NCBI GenBank assembly: GCA_900757505.1
Contig: CAAEOE010000075.1
Span: 1 to 64,000 of the forward strand
Source of the DNA: an uncultured Collinsella sp.
Lineage (GTDB): Bacteria > Actinomycetota > Coriobacteriia > Coriobacteriales > Coriobacteriaceae
Reading direction: 5' to 3'
Length of the DNA: 64,000 nucleotides
Shown: in pieces, positions 1-8,377 of the stretch
How the letters are laid out: the number at the start of each line of letters is the position of its first letter
How positions within the stretch are numbered: the stretch's first letter is position 1
Translations under genes and position numbers: made by a program
The notes under the pieces: generated by a model
The model's database searches: none
What the model saw: only the letters and a program-made list of their open reading frames with translations
Told to the model about the DNA's origin: nothing

Positions 1-2
1 CC

Positions 3-449
3 GGCACCTTTCTGCATGACCTGTTCCACCCGGAGGCGGACGATGTGACCGCCGCAGGCGTATCCGCGATTTTTCTCTCCTGGGTCTGGATATGGGGCGA
101 GGGCGCCAACGCCCTAATCGCCCTGTTCCTGGTGATCTGCGGCATCTGCACCGCGCTGATTCTCCTCCAGGGGCTCCGGGTGCTGGGCACCATCCTCCAG
201 GGTGCGCCGTTTTCCACGCAGAATGCCGTCAGCCTCCGACGGGCGGCTGTATGTTCCTTCTGCATCGCGGGAGCGGCATTGCTCCGGACGATCTGGGGGC
301 TGTGGTTTTACCAGTCCCTCCGCCCCCTGGCCACCTACAACGCGCTCTTTGTGCCGATCTTCACCATGTTCGGCCTGCTGTGCCTGGTGATGTCCGCCCT
401 GTTCCGCCAGGCGACGGAGATGAAAGTGGAAAACGACCTGACCATTTAG
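3..449 (+). CDS. DUF2975 family membrane protein, 5'-truncated by the window edge
   Basis: The frame is open from the first bases of the window, so the true start lies outside it. A GTG at 45 is only an internal codon. The visible part has about three hydrophobic segments and ends in KVENDLTI, almost identical to the end of the next gene (KAENDLTI), so the two are tandem paralogues. DUF2975 proteins are small integral membrane proteins of unknown biochemical role, usually encoded next to a small Cro/CI-type regulator, as here. The gene belongs to the left 2.2 kb, which looks Clostridia-like and unlike the rest of the window. Confidence 0.7.
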   Translation, partial: GTFLHDLFHPEADDVTAAGVSAIFLSWVWIWGEGANALIALFLVICGICTALILLQGLRVLGTILQGAPFSTQNAVSLRRAAVCSFCIAGAALLRTIWGLWFYQSLRPLATYNALFVPIFTMFGLLCLVMSALFRQATEMKVENDLTI

Positions 450-464
450 GAGGAGGCCCACGCC

Positions 465-1037
465 ATGGTTCGTACTGCTGTCCAAAAAATCGCGGATGTG
501 TTGATTTTTCTCTGCGGTTTCCTCATCTTTTGCGACATTCTGCTGCTTCCCCTGACACCGGCCCTGGCCTACTTCCGCTTTCAGAATCCGGCGTCCATGC
601 GCTTCGACCACCTCCTGGCTGTTTTCGCCTACGACTTTGACGACGGGGTGGGAAATTTGCTGGAAATTATTTTGAAAGAGTCTTGGAAGTCCCCGGAGAC
701 CGCGGTCCTGGCTCTATTCCTGCTTTTGGCGGGCATCTGCGGCGCAGTGATCCTGGTCCAGGGCATCCGTCTGCTGGCCTCTGTGGCGGACGGCACGCCG
801 TTCTCCCCGAAGAACGCCGTCTATCTCCAGCGGGCCGCCGCAGGCTGCTTTGTGATCGCCGCCGGCGCCCTGGGGCGGACCGCCTTCACCCTCTGCCGGG
901 ATGGCGCCGCCGCATTGCTGTCCTACACCGCTTTGTTCATCCCCCTCTTCACCATGGCGGGCCTTCTGTGCCTGGTGATGGCCGGGCTGTTTCACCGGGC
1001 AGCGGAGATGAAGGCGGAAAACGACCTGACGATTTGA
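465..1037 (+). CDS. DUF2975 family membrane protein
   Basis: This 190-residue protein has four predicted membrane segments (about residues 10-35, 85-105, 120-145 and 155-180) and the DUF2975 pattern of a conserved TPFS..NA segment after the second helix. An AGGAGG ribosome site lies just before the ATG. It is a paralogue of the upstream truncated gene and lies 9 bases before a Cro/CI-type regulator, the usual DUF2975 arrangement in Firmicutes. The function is unknown; a membrane-sensing role coupled to the regulator is only inferred. Confidence 0.75.
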   Translation: MVRTAVQKIADVLIFLCGFLIFCDILLLPLTPALAYFRFQNPASMRFDHLLAVFAYDFDDGVGNLLEIILKESWKSPETAVLALFLLLAGICGAVILVQGIRLLASVADGTPFSPKNAVYLQRAAAGCFVIAAGALGRTAFTLCRDGAAALLSYTALFIPLFTMAGLLCLVMAGLFHRAAEMKAENDLTI

Positions 1038-1046
1038 GGTGACGGC

Positions 1047-1265
1047 ATGATTGTAGTCAACCTGGACGTGATGATGGCCAAGCGGAAAATGTCCCTCTCC
1101 CAACTATCGGAGAAAGTGGATATCACCCTGGCCAACCTGTCCATTCTGAAAAACAACAAGGCCAAGGCCGTCCGTTTCTCCACGCTGGAGGCCATCTGCG
1201 CCGCCCTGGACTGCCAGCCGGGAGACATTCTGGAGTTCGTGCCGGACGAAGAGGCGGAACCATGA
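1047..1265 (+). CDS. Small Cro/CI-type (HTH_26) transcriptional regulator
   Basis: The 72-residue protein is essentially a single helix-turn-helix domain: LSQLSEKVDITLANLSILKN gives the two DNA-binding helices, followed by TLEAICAALDCQPGDILEF, a signature of this compact XRE subfamily. GAGGTGACGGC precedes the ATG. These proteins are typically encoded directly after DUF2975 membrane proteins, and the 9-base gap suggests one transcript. Its targets cannot be seen from the sequence; self-regulation of the operon is likely. Confidence 0.8.
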   Translation: MIVVNLDVMMAKRKMSLSQLSEKVDITLANLSILKNNKAKAVRFSTLEAICAALDCQPGDILEFVPDEEAEP

Positions 1266-1662
1266 CCGCCAGGCGCACGGCTCCGCCCCGCCAGGAGCGG
1301 GCCTGCATCTGCCGTCCCCGCATTTTCCCTGCTGGCGGCGCAGCTCTTCCCGCCCACGTTCTTCAGCGCCGCCTGGCCGGGAGTGGTATTGGTCCTCCTG
1401 CTGGGGTGGATCCCTGTGTCCTTCTGCCCCTGGTATCTCTGGGGATCCGCCTCTGGAGCCGGGCAGATCGCGGAAGATGGGACCCAGTGTACTGCGGGAC
1501 ATCTTCTGCGGATTGTATCCGGCGGCGGTCAGTCTGCCGATCTGCCCCGGAAGGCCGCCGGGGCCGTTGCGGTATCTCATAACGCCGTTTCGGATACTCC
1601 TTCTGATGCTGACGCGATAAAGGCTGCGCTTTTGGAATCTTTACTGTTGGAGGTTTCTCGCG
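1266..1662 (+). other. Stretch without a confident gene; possible decayed membrane ORF
   Basis: Directly after the regulator's stop, the same frame stays open to 1715 and encodes a hydrophobic segment (FFSAAWPGVVLVLLLGW) around 1350-1420. There is no convincing start codon with a ribosome site, and other frames are also open. I read it as a degenerate or misread membrane ORF and assign no function. Confidence 0.3.
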
Positions 1663-2055
1663 ATGTTTCAGCTTTCGCTGTTTACCGAGTTCGGCAGGCT
1701 GTGCAACCCCTTTGACTATGTTTTGGGGTTTACGTTCCTGCTGATGGCCTTTCACCTGCTCTTCCTGCTCTTCAATCTGCGGGAGCGGCAGCGGGTGAAG
1801 CTCTTCTGCCTGGGCAGCGCCTCGCTGGTCCTGCTGCTGCATATTGCGGCGCTGCGGCTCTCGTTCCAGTTCACCAATCTCACCTTTGACACTGTGGCGA
1901 CCGGCCCGGCGCCGGGCCTGCTGGGGGCGCTGGGCAGCCGTACCTGGCTGTATCCACTCTTCCTCTACCTGCTTCTGCTGCCTCTGGCGTGCGTCCCGCC
2001 CAGGCAAGACAGTTCCCCGGACAACTCCAGTTTCCGCAAGGAGGTGGACGCATGA
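1663..2055 (+). CDS. Hypothetical small membrane protein
   Basis: The 130-residue protein has about three hydrophobic helices (around residues 18-40, 48-65 and 95-115) and a charged tail. GGAGG lies about 10 bases before the ATG. I do not recognise the family. Its stop overlaps the ATG of the next membrane ORF (ATGA), which suggests translational coupling. Layout and composition match the upstream DUF2975 block, so it likely belongs to the same foreign-looking segment. Confidence 0.5.
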   Translation: MFQLSLFTEFGRLCNPFDYVLGFTFLLMAFHLLFLLFNLRERQRVKLFCLGSASLVLLLHIAALRLSFQFTNLTFDTVATGPAPGLLGALGSRTWLYPLFLYLLLLPLACVPPRQDSSPDNSSFRKEVDA

Positions 2056-3623
2056 TTGATGCCCCATTCTGCAATGCGGTCAGCCTGCTGACGGGCTTTA
2101 CCGGCTGGGTGCTGGCGGTGTGGTCCTTTCTCCGTCCTGAGAGGGACCGCTCCGGCTGGAAGCTGGCCGGCGGCGGGATGGCCTGCGCCCTGGCCCTGCT
2201 GGCCCAGCAGCTCCTCCAGGTACTGGCGCAGCTGCTCGTCGGTAATACCGCCGTTGCCGGTGTCGGTCGAACTGTCGTCCTGCTGCTGGTTCTGCAGCTC
2301 CTCATCGGAGCCCAGCTCGACGGTGACCTTCTTCTCTTCCTTGCCGCGCATGAGCGTGATCTCGACCTTCTCGCCCACCTCGTGGCTGCGCAGCGCGATG
2401 ATCAGGCCATCGGCGCTCGTGATCTCGTCGTCGCCCAACTTGGTGATGACGTCGCCCTCCTGAATGCCGGCCTTGGCGGCAGGACCGTCCTCAACGACGC
2501 TCGCCACATACGCGCCGCTATCGGTGCTCAGCTTGTTGGTGCGGGCGTTGAGCGCGTTGACGCTCGAAAGCGTAGCGCCCATGTACGGATGCACCGGCGT
2601 CTTGCCGCCGATGATCTGGTCGGCAATGTTCTTGGCGTAGTTAACGGGAATAGCAAAGCCCACGCCCGAGCTGGAGCCCGAGTAGCTCTCGATGAGCGAG
2701 TTGATGCCCACCAGCTCACCGTTGTCGTTGACGAGCGCGCCACCGGAATTGCCCGGGTTGATGGCGGCATCGGTCTGGATCATGTTGGCGTAGATAGTGT
2801 TACCGCTGGTAGAGCTCATGGCCGTGGAGCGATACAGCGCCGACACAATGCCCGTGGAGACAGACTGCTCGTTGCCGAACGGCGAGCCGATCGCCATAAC
2901 CCACTCGCCAACGTTGAGCTTGGAGGAGTCGCCAATTTCGATCGGCGTAAGCTTGGAGGCGTCGGCGTCCTTGAGCTTGATGACGGCCAAGTCGCTCGAG
3001 GCGTCGTTGCCCACGAACTCGGCCTCGTAGGTGGTGCCGTCGTCCATGGTCACCACGTACTGGTCATAGCCATCGACCACGTGGTTGTTGGTGAGGATGT
3101 GGCCCTCGGTATCGAGCACCACGCCCGAACCGACACTGCCCGAGCTATCCGACTCGTCGGCAGACTGCGAAAGCGAGCCATTCTGGCTACCGCTCGAAGT
3201 GGCGGTGATGGAAACGACGGAGGGCAGGGCCTTGGCAGAAACGGCCTCGGCCAGCGTGGTGTCCTCGGAGTCGATCGTGATCTTTTGCGTCGACGAACCC
3301 GAAGCACCCGCCGTCACGGCATTCTTGCCGCCGCCGATATCGAGCGTGCCGCTCATAATGAGCGCAATGACCAGCAGGGCGCCGCAGGCACAGCCGGCGA
3401 GTGCCGTAATAAAGATCGGCAGCTTTTTAGTCTTGGTCTTGACCACCGTGTGCTTGTTTACAACCTGCTGACCGCCCAGCGGCTGGCCGGTCTGCGTGTC
3501 GTAGGCCTGCACATAGGGAATGTTGCTACCGGCAGGCGTCGACTCCACCTGCACACGCGGCTGCTGCTGGGTCTCGCCGGCGTTGCCCGCATCCTGGGGA
3601 CGCTGGGAATCGTACTCGCTCAT
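1965..3623 (-). CDS. HtrA/DegP-type trypsin-like serine protease, C-terminus altered by the join
   Basis: The N-terminus is a Gln/Pro-rich cytosolic tail, then one membrane helix (LPIFITALAGCACGALLVIA), then a trypsin-like domain and a PDZ domain, so the protease would face the cell surface. The catalytic triad is visible as His in ILTNNHVVDG, Asp in SSDLAVIKLK and Ser in NPGNSGGALV. The PDZ domain covers about GAYVASVVEDGPAAKAGIQEGD onward. The ATG at 3623 has GAAAGGA ahead of it. Native sequence ends around LRQYLEELLGQQ (~2200); the last ~75 codons down to 1965 come from the foreign segment and are unlikely to be real. Role: envelope protein quality control. Confidence 0.85.
   Translation of the reverse strand: MSEYDSQRPQDAGNAGETQQQPRVQVESTPAGSNIPYVQAYDTQTGQPLGGQQVVNKHTVVKTKTKKLPIFITALAGCACGALLVIALIMSGTLDIGGGKNAVTAGASGSSTQKITIDSEDTTLAEAVSAKALPSVVSITATSSGSQNGSLSQSADESDSSGSVGSGVVLDTEGHILTNNHVVDGYDQYVVTMDDGTTYEAEFVGNDASSDLAVIKLKDADASKLTPIEIGDSSKLNVGEWVMAIGSPFGNEQSVSTGIVSALYRSTAMSSTSGNTIYANMIQTDAAINPGNSGGALVNDNGELVGINSLIESYSGSSSGVGFAIPVNYAKNIADQIIGGKTPVHPYMGATLSSVNALNARTNKLSTDSGAYVASVVEDGPAAKAGIQEGDVITKLGDDEITSADGLIIALRSHEVGEKVEITLMRGKEEKKVTVELGSDEELQNQQQDDSSTDTGNGGITDEQLRQYLEELLGQQGQGAGHPAAGQLPAGAVPLRTEKGPHRQHPAGKARQQADRIAEWGINHASTSLRKLELSGELSCLGGTHARGSRSR
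2052..2200 (+). pseudogene. Hypothetical membrane protein, cut off by the sequence join
   Basis: The ATG at 2052 overlaps the previous stop. About 45 residues follow, with a hydrophobic stretch (TGFTGWVLAVWSFL) and the start of a second (MACALALLAQQLL). The frame then runs into the antisense strand of the htrA-type gene and ceases to be a natural protein, although it stays open. The true 3' part is missing. This is one of the two broken genes that define the join near 2.2 kb. Confidence 0.55.
2160..2222. other. Probable chimeric junction between two genomes
   Basis: Left of this interval are plus-strand, Clostridia-like membrane ORFs. Right of it is the minus-strand 3' end of a Coriobacteriia-like HtrA protease. 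Both reading frames cross without a stop and lose sense within the same ~40 bases, in a repetitive GC-rich stretch rich in ctgctggcc/cagcagctc that could supply microhomology. No insertion sequence or att-like site is present. An assembly chimera is the simplest explanation. Confidence 0.6.
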
Positions 3624-3651
3624 AGCTGCGATCCTTTCGTCAAATAACCAA

Positions 3652-3675
3652 AGGCCCGCCAAACATGTGGCGGGC
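3652..3675 (-). terminator. Hairpin between the response regulator and htrA
   Basis: GGCCCGCC and GGCGGGCC form an 8-bp perfect stem with a short loop, followed on the minus strand by a T-rich run. It could terminate the upstream regulator transcript or act in the htrA leader. Confidence 0.5.
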
Positions 3676-3796
3676 CATCATTGTTCACGTTGAGTTGTAC
3701 CCCAATATGCGGGCGAACGTGTATGAGAACGCAATCTTTTAGGAAGGCTTAAGTTCTGCCGCAGACCCGAAAGGAACCCGCGCATGCGGCAAAACC

Positions 3797-3825
3797 ACCA
3801 CAAAGGTGCCTGTCCCCTTTGTGGT
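3797..3825 (-). terminator. Terminator of the GlnR-like gene
   Basis: ACCACAAAGG pairs perfectly with CCTTTGTGGT around an 8-base loop, and TTTT follows on the minus strand, directly after the stop of the GlnR-like gene. It looks like an ordinary intrinsic terminator. Confidence 0.6.
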
Positions 3826-3831
3826 GAAAAG

Positions 3832-4494
3832 CTAGTCCTTAAACAGATAGCCCACGCCGCGGACGGTGGTAATGTGTGCCGCGATCTGCGGACCCACCTT
3901 GGAGCGGATGCGTCGAATGTGCACGTCGACGGTGCGCGTGCCGCCGCAGTACTCAAAGCCCCACACGCGGTGCAGCAGCACCTCGCGGCTGTAGGCACGG
4001 TTGGGATGCGTCGCCAAAAAGCTCAGCAGTGAGTACTCCATCAGCGTCAGATCAATGGGCTCGTTATCGAGCGTCACCTGGTAGGTAGCCAGGTTAATCT
4101 CGAGGTTATCGATGTTGAGCACATCGTCGGCGGTGACGGTCTCCTCCTCGCCCATCAAGCGCTGCGCGCGAGCCTTGAGCTCGTTGGGCGTCGCCGTGGG
4201 GCACACAAAGTCGGCATGCGCGTGATTGGGCAGGCGCAGGGTGCCGAGCGCCTCGTCGTCGACGATCACCAACATGGGGACGCCGCCGCGATCGTCAAGC
4301 CACTTGGCAATCTGATCGATGCGGTCGCTGCGGATGCCGTCGGAATCGAGGATCAGCAGGTCAAAGTCGTGCGCCGCAGTCGGCGAATCGGGCGTGGCCA
4401 GGCTCACCTCGACACCCAGGGTGGTCGTCAAACTGCGGGCAAACTCGTGGAAGCGCGTCGTGCGCGCCATGAACAGGGCACTCTTTTCGGACAT
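3832..4494 (-). CDS. GlnR-like orphan OmpR-family regulator with a degenerate receiver
   Basis: The protein has about 220 residues. A receiver-like domain (about 1-115) is followed by a winged-helix DNA-binding domain (about 130-220; LTLMEYSLLSFLATHPNRAY, then HIRRIRSKVG and TVRGVGYLF). The receiver lacks the usual N-terminal acidic pair, and the conserved phosphorylation-site lysine is replaced (CPTATPNEL where DYLTKPFSP is typical). This resembles actinobacterial GlnR, an orphan regulator that works without aspartate phosphorylation. It lies 50 bases downstream of glnA on the same strand, supporting nitrogen control, but the GlnR name is inferred. Start chosen at MSEKSALF, after which the family similarity begins. 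Confidence 0.7.
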   Translation of the reverse strand: MSEKSALFMARTTRFHEFARSLTTTLGVEVSLATPDSPTAAHDFDLLILDSDGIRSDRIDQIAKWLDDRGGVPMLVIVDDEALGTLRLPNHAHADFVCPTATPNELKARAQRLMGEEETVTADDVLNIDNLEINLATYQVTLDNEPIDLTLMEYSLLSFLATHPNRAYSREVLLHRVWGFEYCGGTRTVDVHIRRIRSKVGPQIAAHITTVRGVGYLFKD

Positions 4495-4544
4495 ATCGGC
4501 CTCCAAAGAAATGAGCTCAATCGTACTGGAACAAGCCAGCGCGA

Positions 4545-5882
4545 TTAGGAGTTCGCCAGGTAGTGCTTGATCTCCCACTCGGTGATCGTAGACTCAAACT
4601 TATGCCACTCGTCGCGCTTCTTTTTGAGGAAGAAGCTATGGATATGCTCGCCGAGGGCATCCTTCATAAACTGCGAGTCCTCAAACACGTCGAGCGCCTC
4701 TTTGAGCGAACGCGGCAGCGGCGTGTAGCCGGCCTCGACCATCTGGCGGTCGGTGAGCTTGAGCGTCTCGGCCGTTGCCTCGGGCGGGAGCTCCAGCTTG
4801 CGCTCGATGCCGTCCAGACCAGCCGCCAGCGTGACGGCGTTGACCAGGTACGGGTTGGCCATGGGATCGGGACTGCGCAGCTCGATGCGCGTGGACAGCT
4901 GCTTGCCGGGCTTGTAGACCGGAATGCGGACCATGCTCGCGCGGTTGCGCAGGCCCCACGTGGCGTACTGCGGCACGGAGTCGCCGCCTGTGGTGATGCG
5001 CTTGTACGAGTTGACCGTTGGGTTGGTGATGGCGCTGATCTCGCGGGCATGCGCCAGAATGCCGGCCATATAGTGCTTGGCGACGTCGGAGAGGTGGTAC
5101 TTCTCGTCGTCCTCGCCCCAAAAGACGTTGTTGCCGTCGTGGTCGAATAGCGACTGGCACAGGAACATAGCGCTGCCATCCTCGCCCGCCAACGGCTTGG
5201 GCATAAAGGAGGCGTGGCAACCGCTCTCGTAGGCCTGCTGCTTAATGATGAGTTTGGCCGTGGTGATGGCGTCGGACATGCTCAGGGCCTCGGCGTGGCG
5301 CAGGCTCATACCGTGCTGCGAGCGGCCGGCGGCGTGGAAGGTGTACTCCACGGGCACGGACATCTTCTCGAGCGTGAGGACCGTGTTGCGACGCAGGTCG
5401 CGGGCGGCATCGCTCACCGAAAGATCGAAGTAGCCCACGTTGTCGAGCGGCTCGGGGGTGTGCTCGTCGGGGAAGTAGTAATACTCCAGCTCGGCACCCA
5501 CGTTGAGCAGATAGCCAGCCTTCTCGGCCTTGCGGAACATGCGGCGCAAGGCATCACGCGGGTCGCCGGCAAACGGCTTGCGATCGGGAGTACACACGTC
5601 GCAGAACACGCGCGCGACGCCGTTGTGGCTCGGACGCCACGGCAAAATCTGGAAGGTCGAAGCATCGGGGAACGCCAGCATGTCGGCTTCCTCGGGCGTG
5701 GCAAAGCCCTCGATGGCGGAGCCGTCAAAGCCAATACCCTCCTCAAAAGCGACCTCGAGGTCCTCGGGGCTAATGGCAAAGTTCTTGAGGCGGCCGAGAA
5801 TGTCGACAAACCACAGACGCACAAAGCGGATGTCACGCTGCTCTACGGAGCGGAGTACGTAATCGATGTTCTGCTGGTTCAT
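4545..5882 (-). CDS. glnA: Glutamine synthetase, type I (GSI-alpha)
   Basis: The 445-residue length fits short GSI-alpha enzymes. Visible motifs are FDGSAIEGF near residue 52, the metal-site AELEYYYF, FHAAGRSQHGMSLRH with the catalytic-loop histidine, and NRASMVRIP and RIELRSPDP in the ATP and glutamate sites. The C-terminal adenylylation loop of GSI-beta is absent, so feedback or protein control is expected instead of adenylylation. It makes glutamine from glutamate, ammonia and ATP in the cytosol. GAAAGGGGAG precedes the ATG. A GlnR-like gene follows it directly. Confidence 0.95.
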   Translation of the reverse strand: MNQQNIDYVLRSVEQRDIRFVRLWFVDILGRLKNFAISPEDLEVAFEEGIGFDGSAIEGFATPEEADMLAFPDASTFQILPWRPSHNGVARVFCDVCTPDRKPFAGDPRDALRRMFRKAEKAGYLLNVGAELEYYYFPDEHTPEPLDNVGYFDLSVSDAARDLRRNTVLTLEKMSVPVEYTFHAAGRSQHGMSLRHAEALSMSDAITTAKLIIKQQAYESGCHASFMPKPLAGEDGSAMFLCQSLFDHDGNNVFWGEDDEKYHLSDVAKHYMAGILAHAREISAITNPTVNSYKRITTGGDSVPQYATWGLRNRASMVRIPVYKPGKQLSTRIELRSPDPMANPYLVNAVTLAAGLDGIERKLELPPEATAETLKLTDRQMVEAGYTPLPRSLKEALDVFEDSQFMKDALGEHIHSFFLKKKRDEWHKFESTITEWEIKHYLANS

Positions 5883-6016
5883 GTCGCTCCCCTTTCTTTC
5901 GGGCGGGTTTCGACTGGTCTATATCGCAGATACTATCGCAGAAAAATGTTTCCGCAGGGTTAAAGCGTATCAAGCGCTCAAAAAACGTGCGCGAACAGGC
6001 TGTTGCGAACGATTGG

Positions 6017-7039
6017 TTAGCGCGAGGTCGAAGCGCGGTGTTCGATGTGGCCGGGGATCTCGATGCGCTTGGGGGCGAGCTTTGCGGCATCGCCCACCGT
6101 AGTGGTAACGACGTCGATGCGCTCGGACAGGCGCTCGACTACGCGCTCGGCAATGGTAAGGGTGTCTTGCGCGGCCGTGGTCACACCGCCAAAGAGCACG
6201 TGGTTCCAGGGATAGTCGTCAAACGTTGCGATCTTGAGACCCGCCGGCAACGAGGGCCCCAGCTGGGCCAGCGCCTCGGTCAGGCGCAGGAAAACCAAGC
6301 CGTTGACGGCAATGAGGCCGAGCTTTTTACCCGCATAGCCGCGGATGGTCTCGTCCAGGCGACTGACACCCGTGGCGCCACCGTCGGCCAAGGTGACGAC
6401 CTCGCCGGCCAGGCCGCGGCGCGAGAGCTCGTCGGCAAACGCCTCGGCGCGTTCGCGACGCACGGGGCTGTCGTCGCTTGCCTCGGTGAGCAGGCACAGG
6501 CGCTCACTGCCCGCAGAGGCCAAGGCGTCTACCAGGCCGGCGACCAGCTCACGGTTGTTGGAGGTCACCAGATCGACACCGCCGGCGGCAACATCGCGGT
6601 CGAGCAGCACGACGGGCAGGCGCCCCGCAGCCGCGGCAATCGCCTCGTCATTGCCGCCACAGGTGTTGACGACCAGGCCGTCCACACCGGCATCGATAAG
6701 TCTGGTGAGCGACTCTGCTTCCTTGGCGGAATCATTGCCGCTAATGGCAGTCATAAGCGAGCAGCCGCGCGCGGCGGCGCTGGCGGAAAGCCCTTCGAGC
6801 ATGGCGCTGGAGAACGGGTTAGCAATGTCGGCCAAGATCACACCGATGAGATTGGTGCGCGAGCTGCGCAAATTACGCGCGGCGGCACGCGGGCGATAGC
6901 CGGTGCGCTCGATAACCGCCGCGATGCGGGCGCGGGTTTCCTCGGTCATCTGCCCGGGGCGGTTATTGAGGTAGCGCGAGACCGTGGCCGGGCTCACGCC
7001 CGCCTCGGCGGCAATGTCCTTGATTCTCATCTGCGCCAT
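6017..7039 (-). CDS. kdgR: LacI-family regulator, probable KdgR
   Basis: The 340-residue protein has a typical LacI N-terminal domain (MRIKDIAAEAGVSPATVSRY, then the hinge RPRAAARNLRSSRTNLIGV) and a periplasmic-binding-like effector domain. Start chosen at MAQMRIKD because an upstream in-frame ATG lacks a ribosome site. It is divergent from kdgK-kdgA, as in the Bacillus kdgRKAT arrangement. The palindrome CGAAACCGATTTCG just after the kdgK promoter, repeated before the DUF6198 gene, is a good operator candidate for it. The effector is probably KDG or KDPG (inferred). Confidence 0.75.
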   Translation of the reverse strand: MAQMRIKDIAAEAGVSPATVSRYLNNRPGQMTEETRARIAAVIERTGYRPRAAARNLRSSRTNLIGVILADIANPFSSAMLEGLSASAAARGCSLMTAISGNDSAKEAESLTRLIDAGVDGLVVNTCGGNDEAIAAAAGRLPVVLLDRDVAAGGVDLVTSNNRELVAGLVDALASAGSERLCLLTEASDDSPVRRERAEAFADELSRRGLAGEVVTLADGGATGVSRLDETIRGYAGKKLGLIAVNGLVFLRLTEALAQLGPSLPAGLKIATFDDYPWNHVLFGGVTTAAQDTLTIAERVVERLSERIDVVTTTVGDAAKLAPKRIEIPGHIEHRASTSR

Positions 7040-7104
7040 AGCGCACCCCGTTTCCCAATTGTCGGCAGTCTGAGCCATTTTAGGCATTTTTTTAAAAATC
7101 TCGC

Positions 7105-7169
7105 TTGCAAAACGTTGTAGGTGAGTATACTACAAGTCGAAACGAAACCGATTTCGTAAACCGATTTCG
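7105..7169 (+). promoter_or_regulatory. kdgK promoter with LacI-type (KdgR) operator
   Basis: A TATACT -10 box lies at 7126-7131, with a weak TTGCAA 15 bases upstream. Directly downstream are a perfect palindrome CGAAACCGATTTCG at 7143-7156 and a second partial copy ACCGATTTCG at 7160-7169. The centre CCGATT/AACCGG-like layout is typical of LacI-family operators. Repression from just past the transcription start is expected. Confidence 0.7.
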
Positions 7170-7173
7170 GCGA

Positions 7174-7231
7174 GCGTTGGCACGGAGGTGCAAAGATGCA
7201 CCCTACCGTCTTGGCACCTCCGTGCCAACGC
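7174..7231 (+). ncRNA. 58-nt leader hairpin with conserved loop, copy 1 (kdgK leader)
   Basis: Positions 7174-7191 pair perfectly over 18 bp with 7214-7231. The loop contains an AAGA/TCTT inner stem around TGCACCCTACCG. A second hairpin of exactly the same length lies at 10539-10596 with a different stem sequence but almost the same loop (GCACCCTACC shared). Compensated stem changes with a fixed loop argue for RNA function. It lies in the leader between the KdgR operator and the kdgK start. I know no named family for it. Confidence 0.65.
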
Positions 7232-7274
7232 CATATCAAAGGTGAACGCACGAGCAAGAAGGAGCTGCGCGACC

Positions 7275-8309
7275 ATGGGTAAAACGGTTCTTACCTTCGG
7301 CGAGATCATGATGAGGCTCTCGCCCAAAGATCATCTGCGCATTGAGCAGGCGACCGAGTTTGATGTCCGCTACGGCGGCGCCGAAGCCAACACCGCGCTT
7401 TCCCTGGCCTACCAGGGTGACAAGGCAGCTTACGTCTCCGTTGTCCCGGCCAACCGTCTGGGCGAGTGCGCCCTGCGTTCGCTGAAGGTCTACGACGTCG
7501 ATACTTCACGCGTCGTGCGCCAGGGCGACCGTCTTGGCTCCTATGTGTTTGAGGTCGGCGCCTCGCAGCGCGGCAACGGCTGCGTCTACGACCGCAAGTA
7601 CTCTGCCATCAACATGGCCAAGCGCGACGTCTTTGACTGGGACGAGATCCTCAAGGGTGTCGATGTCTTCTACTTCTCCGGCGTGACGCCCGCCGTCTCC
7701 GACGAGATGGCCGCCGCCTGCAAGGATGCCCTCACCGCCTGCCGCGCCAAGGGCATCACCACCGTTTGCGACGTGAACTATCGCGGCAAGATGTGGTCGC
7801 CCGAGAAGTCGCAGGCCACCATGAAGGAACTCCTGCCGCTCGTTGACATCTGCATTGCCAACGACGAGGACGCTCCTGCCGGCCTCGGTATGACCTGCGT
7901 CTCCGGCTCCCTTGCCCACGGCATCGAGGAGCGCGACACCTACGTCGAGATGGCCCGTCAGATCTGCGCCGAGTACGGTTGCAAGAAGGTCGCCTCGGTC
8001 GTCCGCAACATCTCCTGCGTCGAGCGCTCCATCTGGATGGGCATGCTCTTTGACGCCGAGAGCGGCGAGCACTGGTTCTCCCCTGCTCACGACGTGCACG
8101 TGCTCGAGGGCGTTGCCGCCGGCGATGCTTTCAACGCCGGCCTCGTCCATGCCCTCATCAACGACTTTGCCCCGCAGGACGCCGTCAACTACGCCATCGC
8201 CGCCTCGATCCTCAAGCTCACCATCAAGGGCGATTCCAACCTGGTGACCGCAGACGAGATCGCAGCCGTGGCATCCGCCGCCGACGGTGGCACCCGCGTC
8301 GCGCGCTAA
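7275..8309 (+). CDS. kdgK: 2-keto-3-deoxygluconate kinase (PfkB family)
   Basis: The 344-residue PfkB-fold sugar kinase carries GGAEANTALSLAYQG near residue 36 (substrate side) and the PfkB signature EGVAAGDAFNAG near residue 270 with the catalytic Asp. AAGGAG lies about 10 bases before the ATG at 7275. It phosphorylates KDG to KDPG with ATP. The family is typical of Firmicutes and Coriobacteriia KdgK. It is followed by kdgA, and both pectin branches in this window (UxaABC and DhuI/DhuD) end in its substrate. Control is by the operator and hairpin in its leader. Confidence 0.88.
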   Translation: MGKTVLTFGEIMMRLSPKDHLRIEQATEFDVRYGGAEANTALSLAYQGDKAAYVSVVPANRLGECALRSLKVYDVDTSRVVRQGDRLGSYVFEVGASQRGNGCVYDRKYSAINMAKRDVFDWDEILKGVDVFYFSGVTPAVSDEMAAACKDALTACRAKGITTVCDVNYRGKMWSPEKSQATMKELLPLVDICIANDEDAPAGLGMTCVSGSLAHGIEERDTYVEMARQICAEYGCKKVASVVRNISCVERSIWMGMLFDAESGEHWFSPAHDVHVLEGVAAGDAFNAGLVHALINDFAPQDAVNYAIAASILKLTIKGDSNLVTADEIAAVASAADGGTRVAR

Positions 8310-8377
8310 GCCGTCCCCATTCCGCGGGCCGCAGCTTTCCATACCCATACCCCTGCGACCCGCTCCCCGATTTCTCC

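Noticed and set aside
1989..3647. 552-codon plus-strand ORF across the join
   Set aside because: Only its first ~45 codons from 2052 look like a protein; the rest is the antisense of the htrA-type gene.
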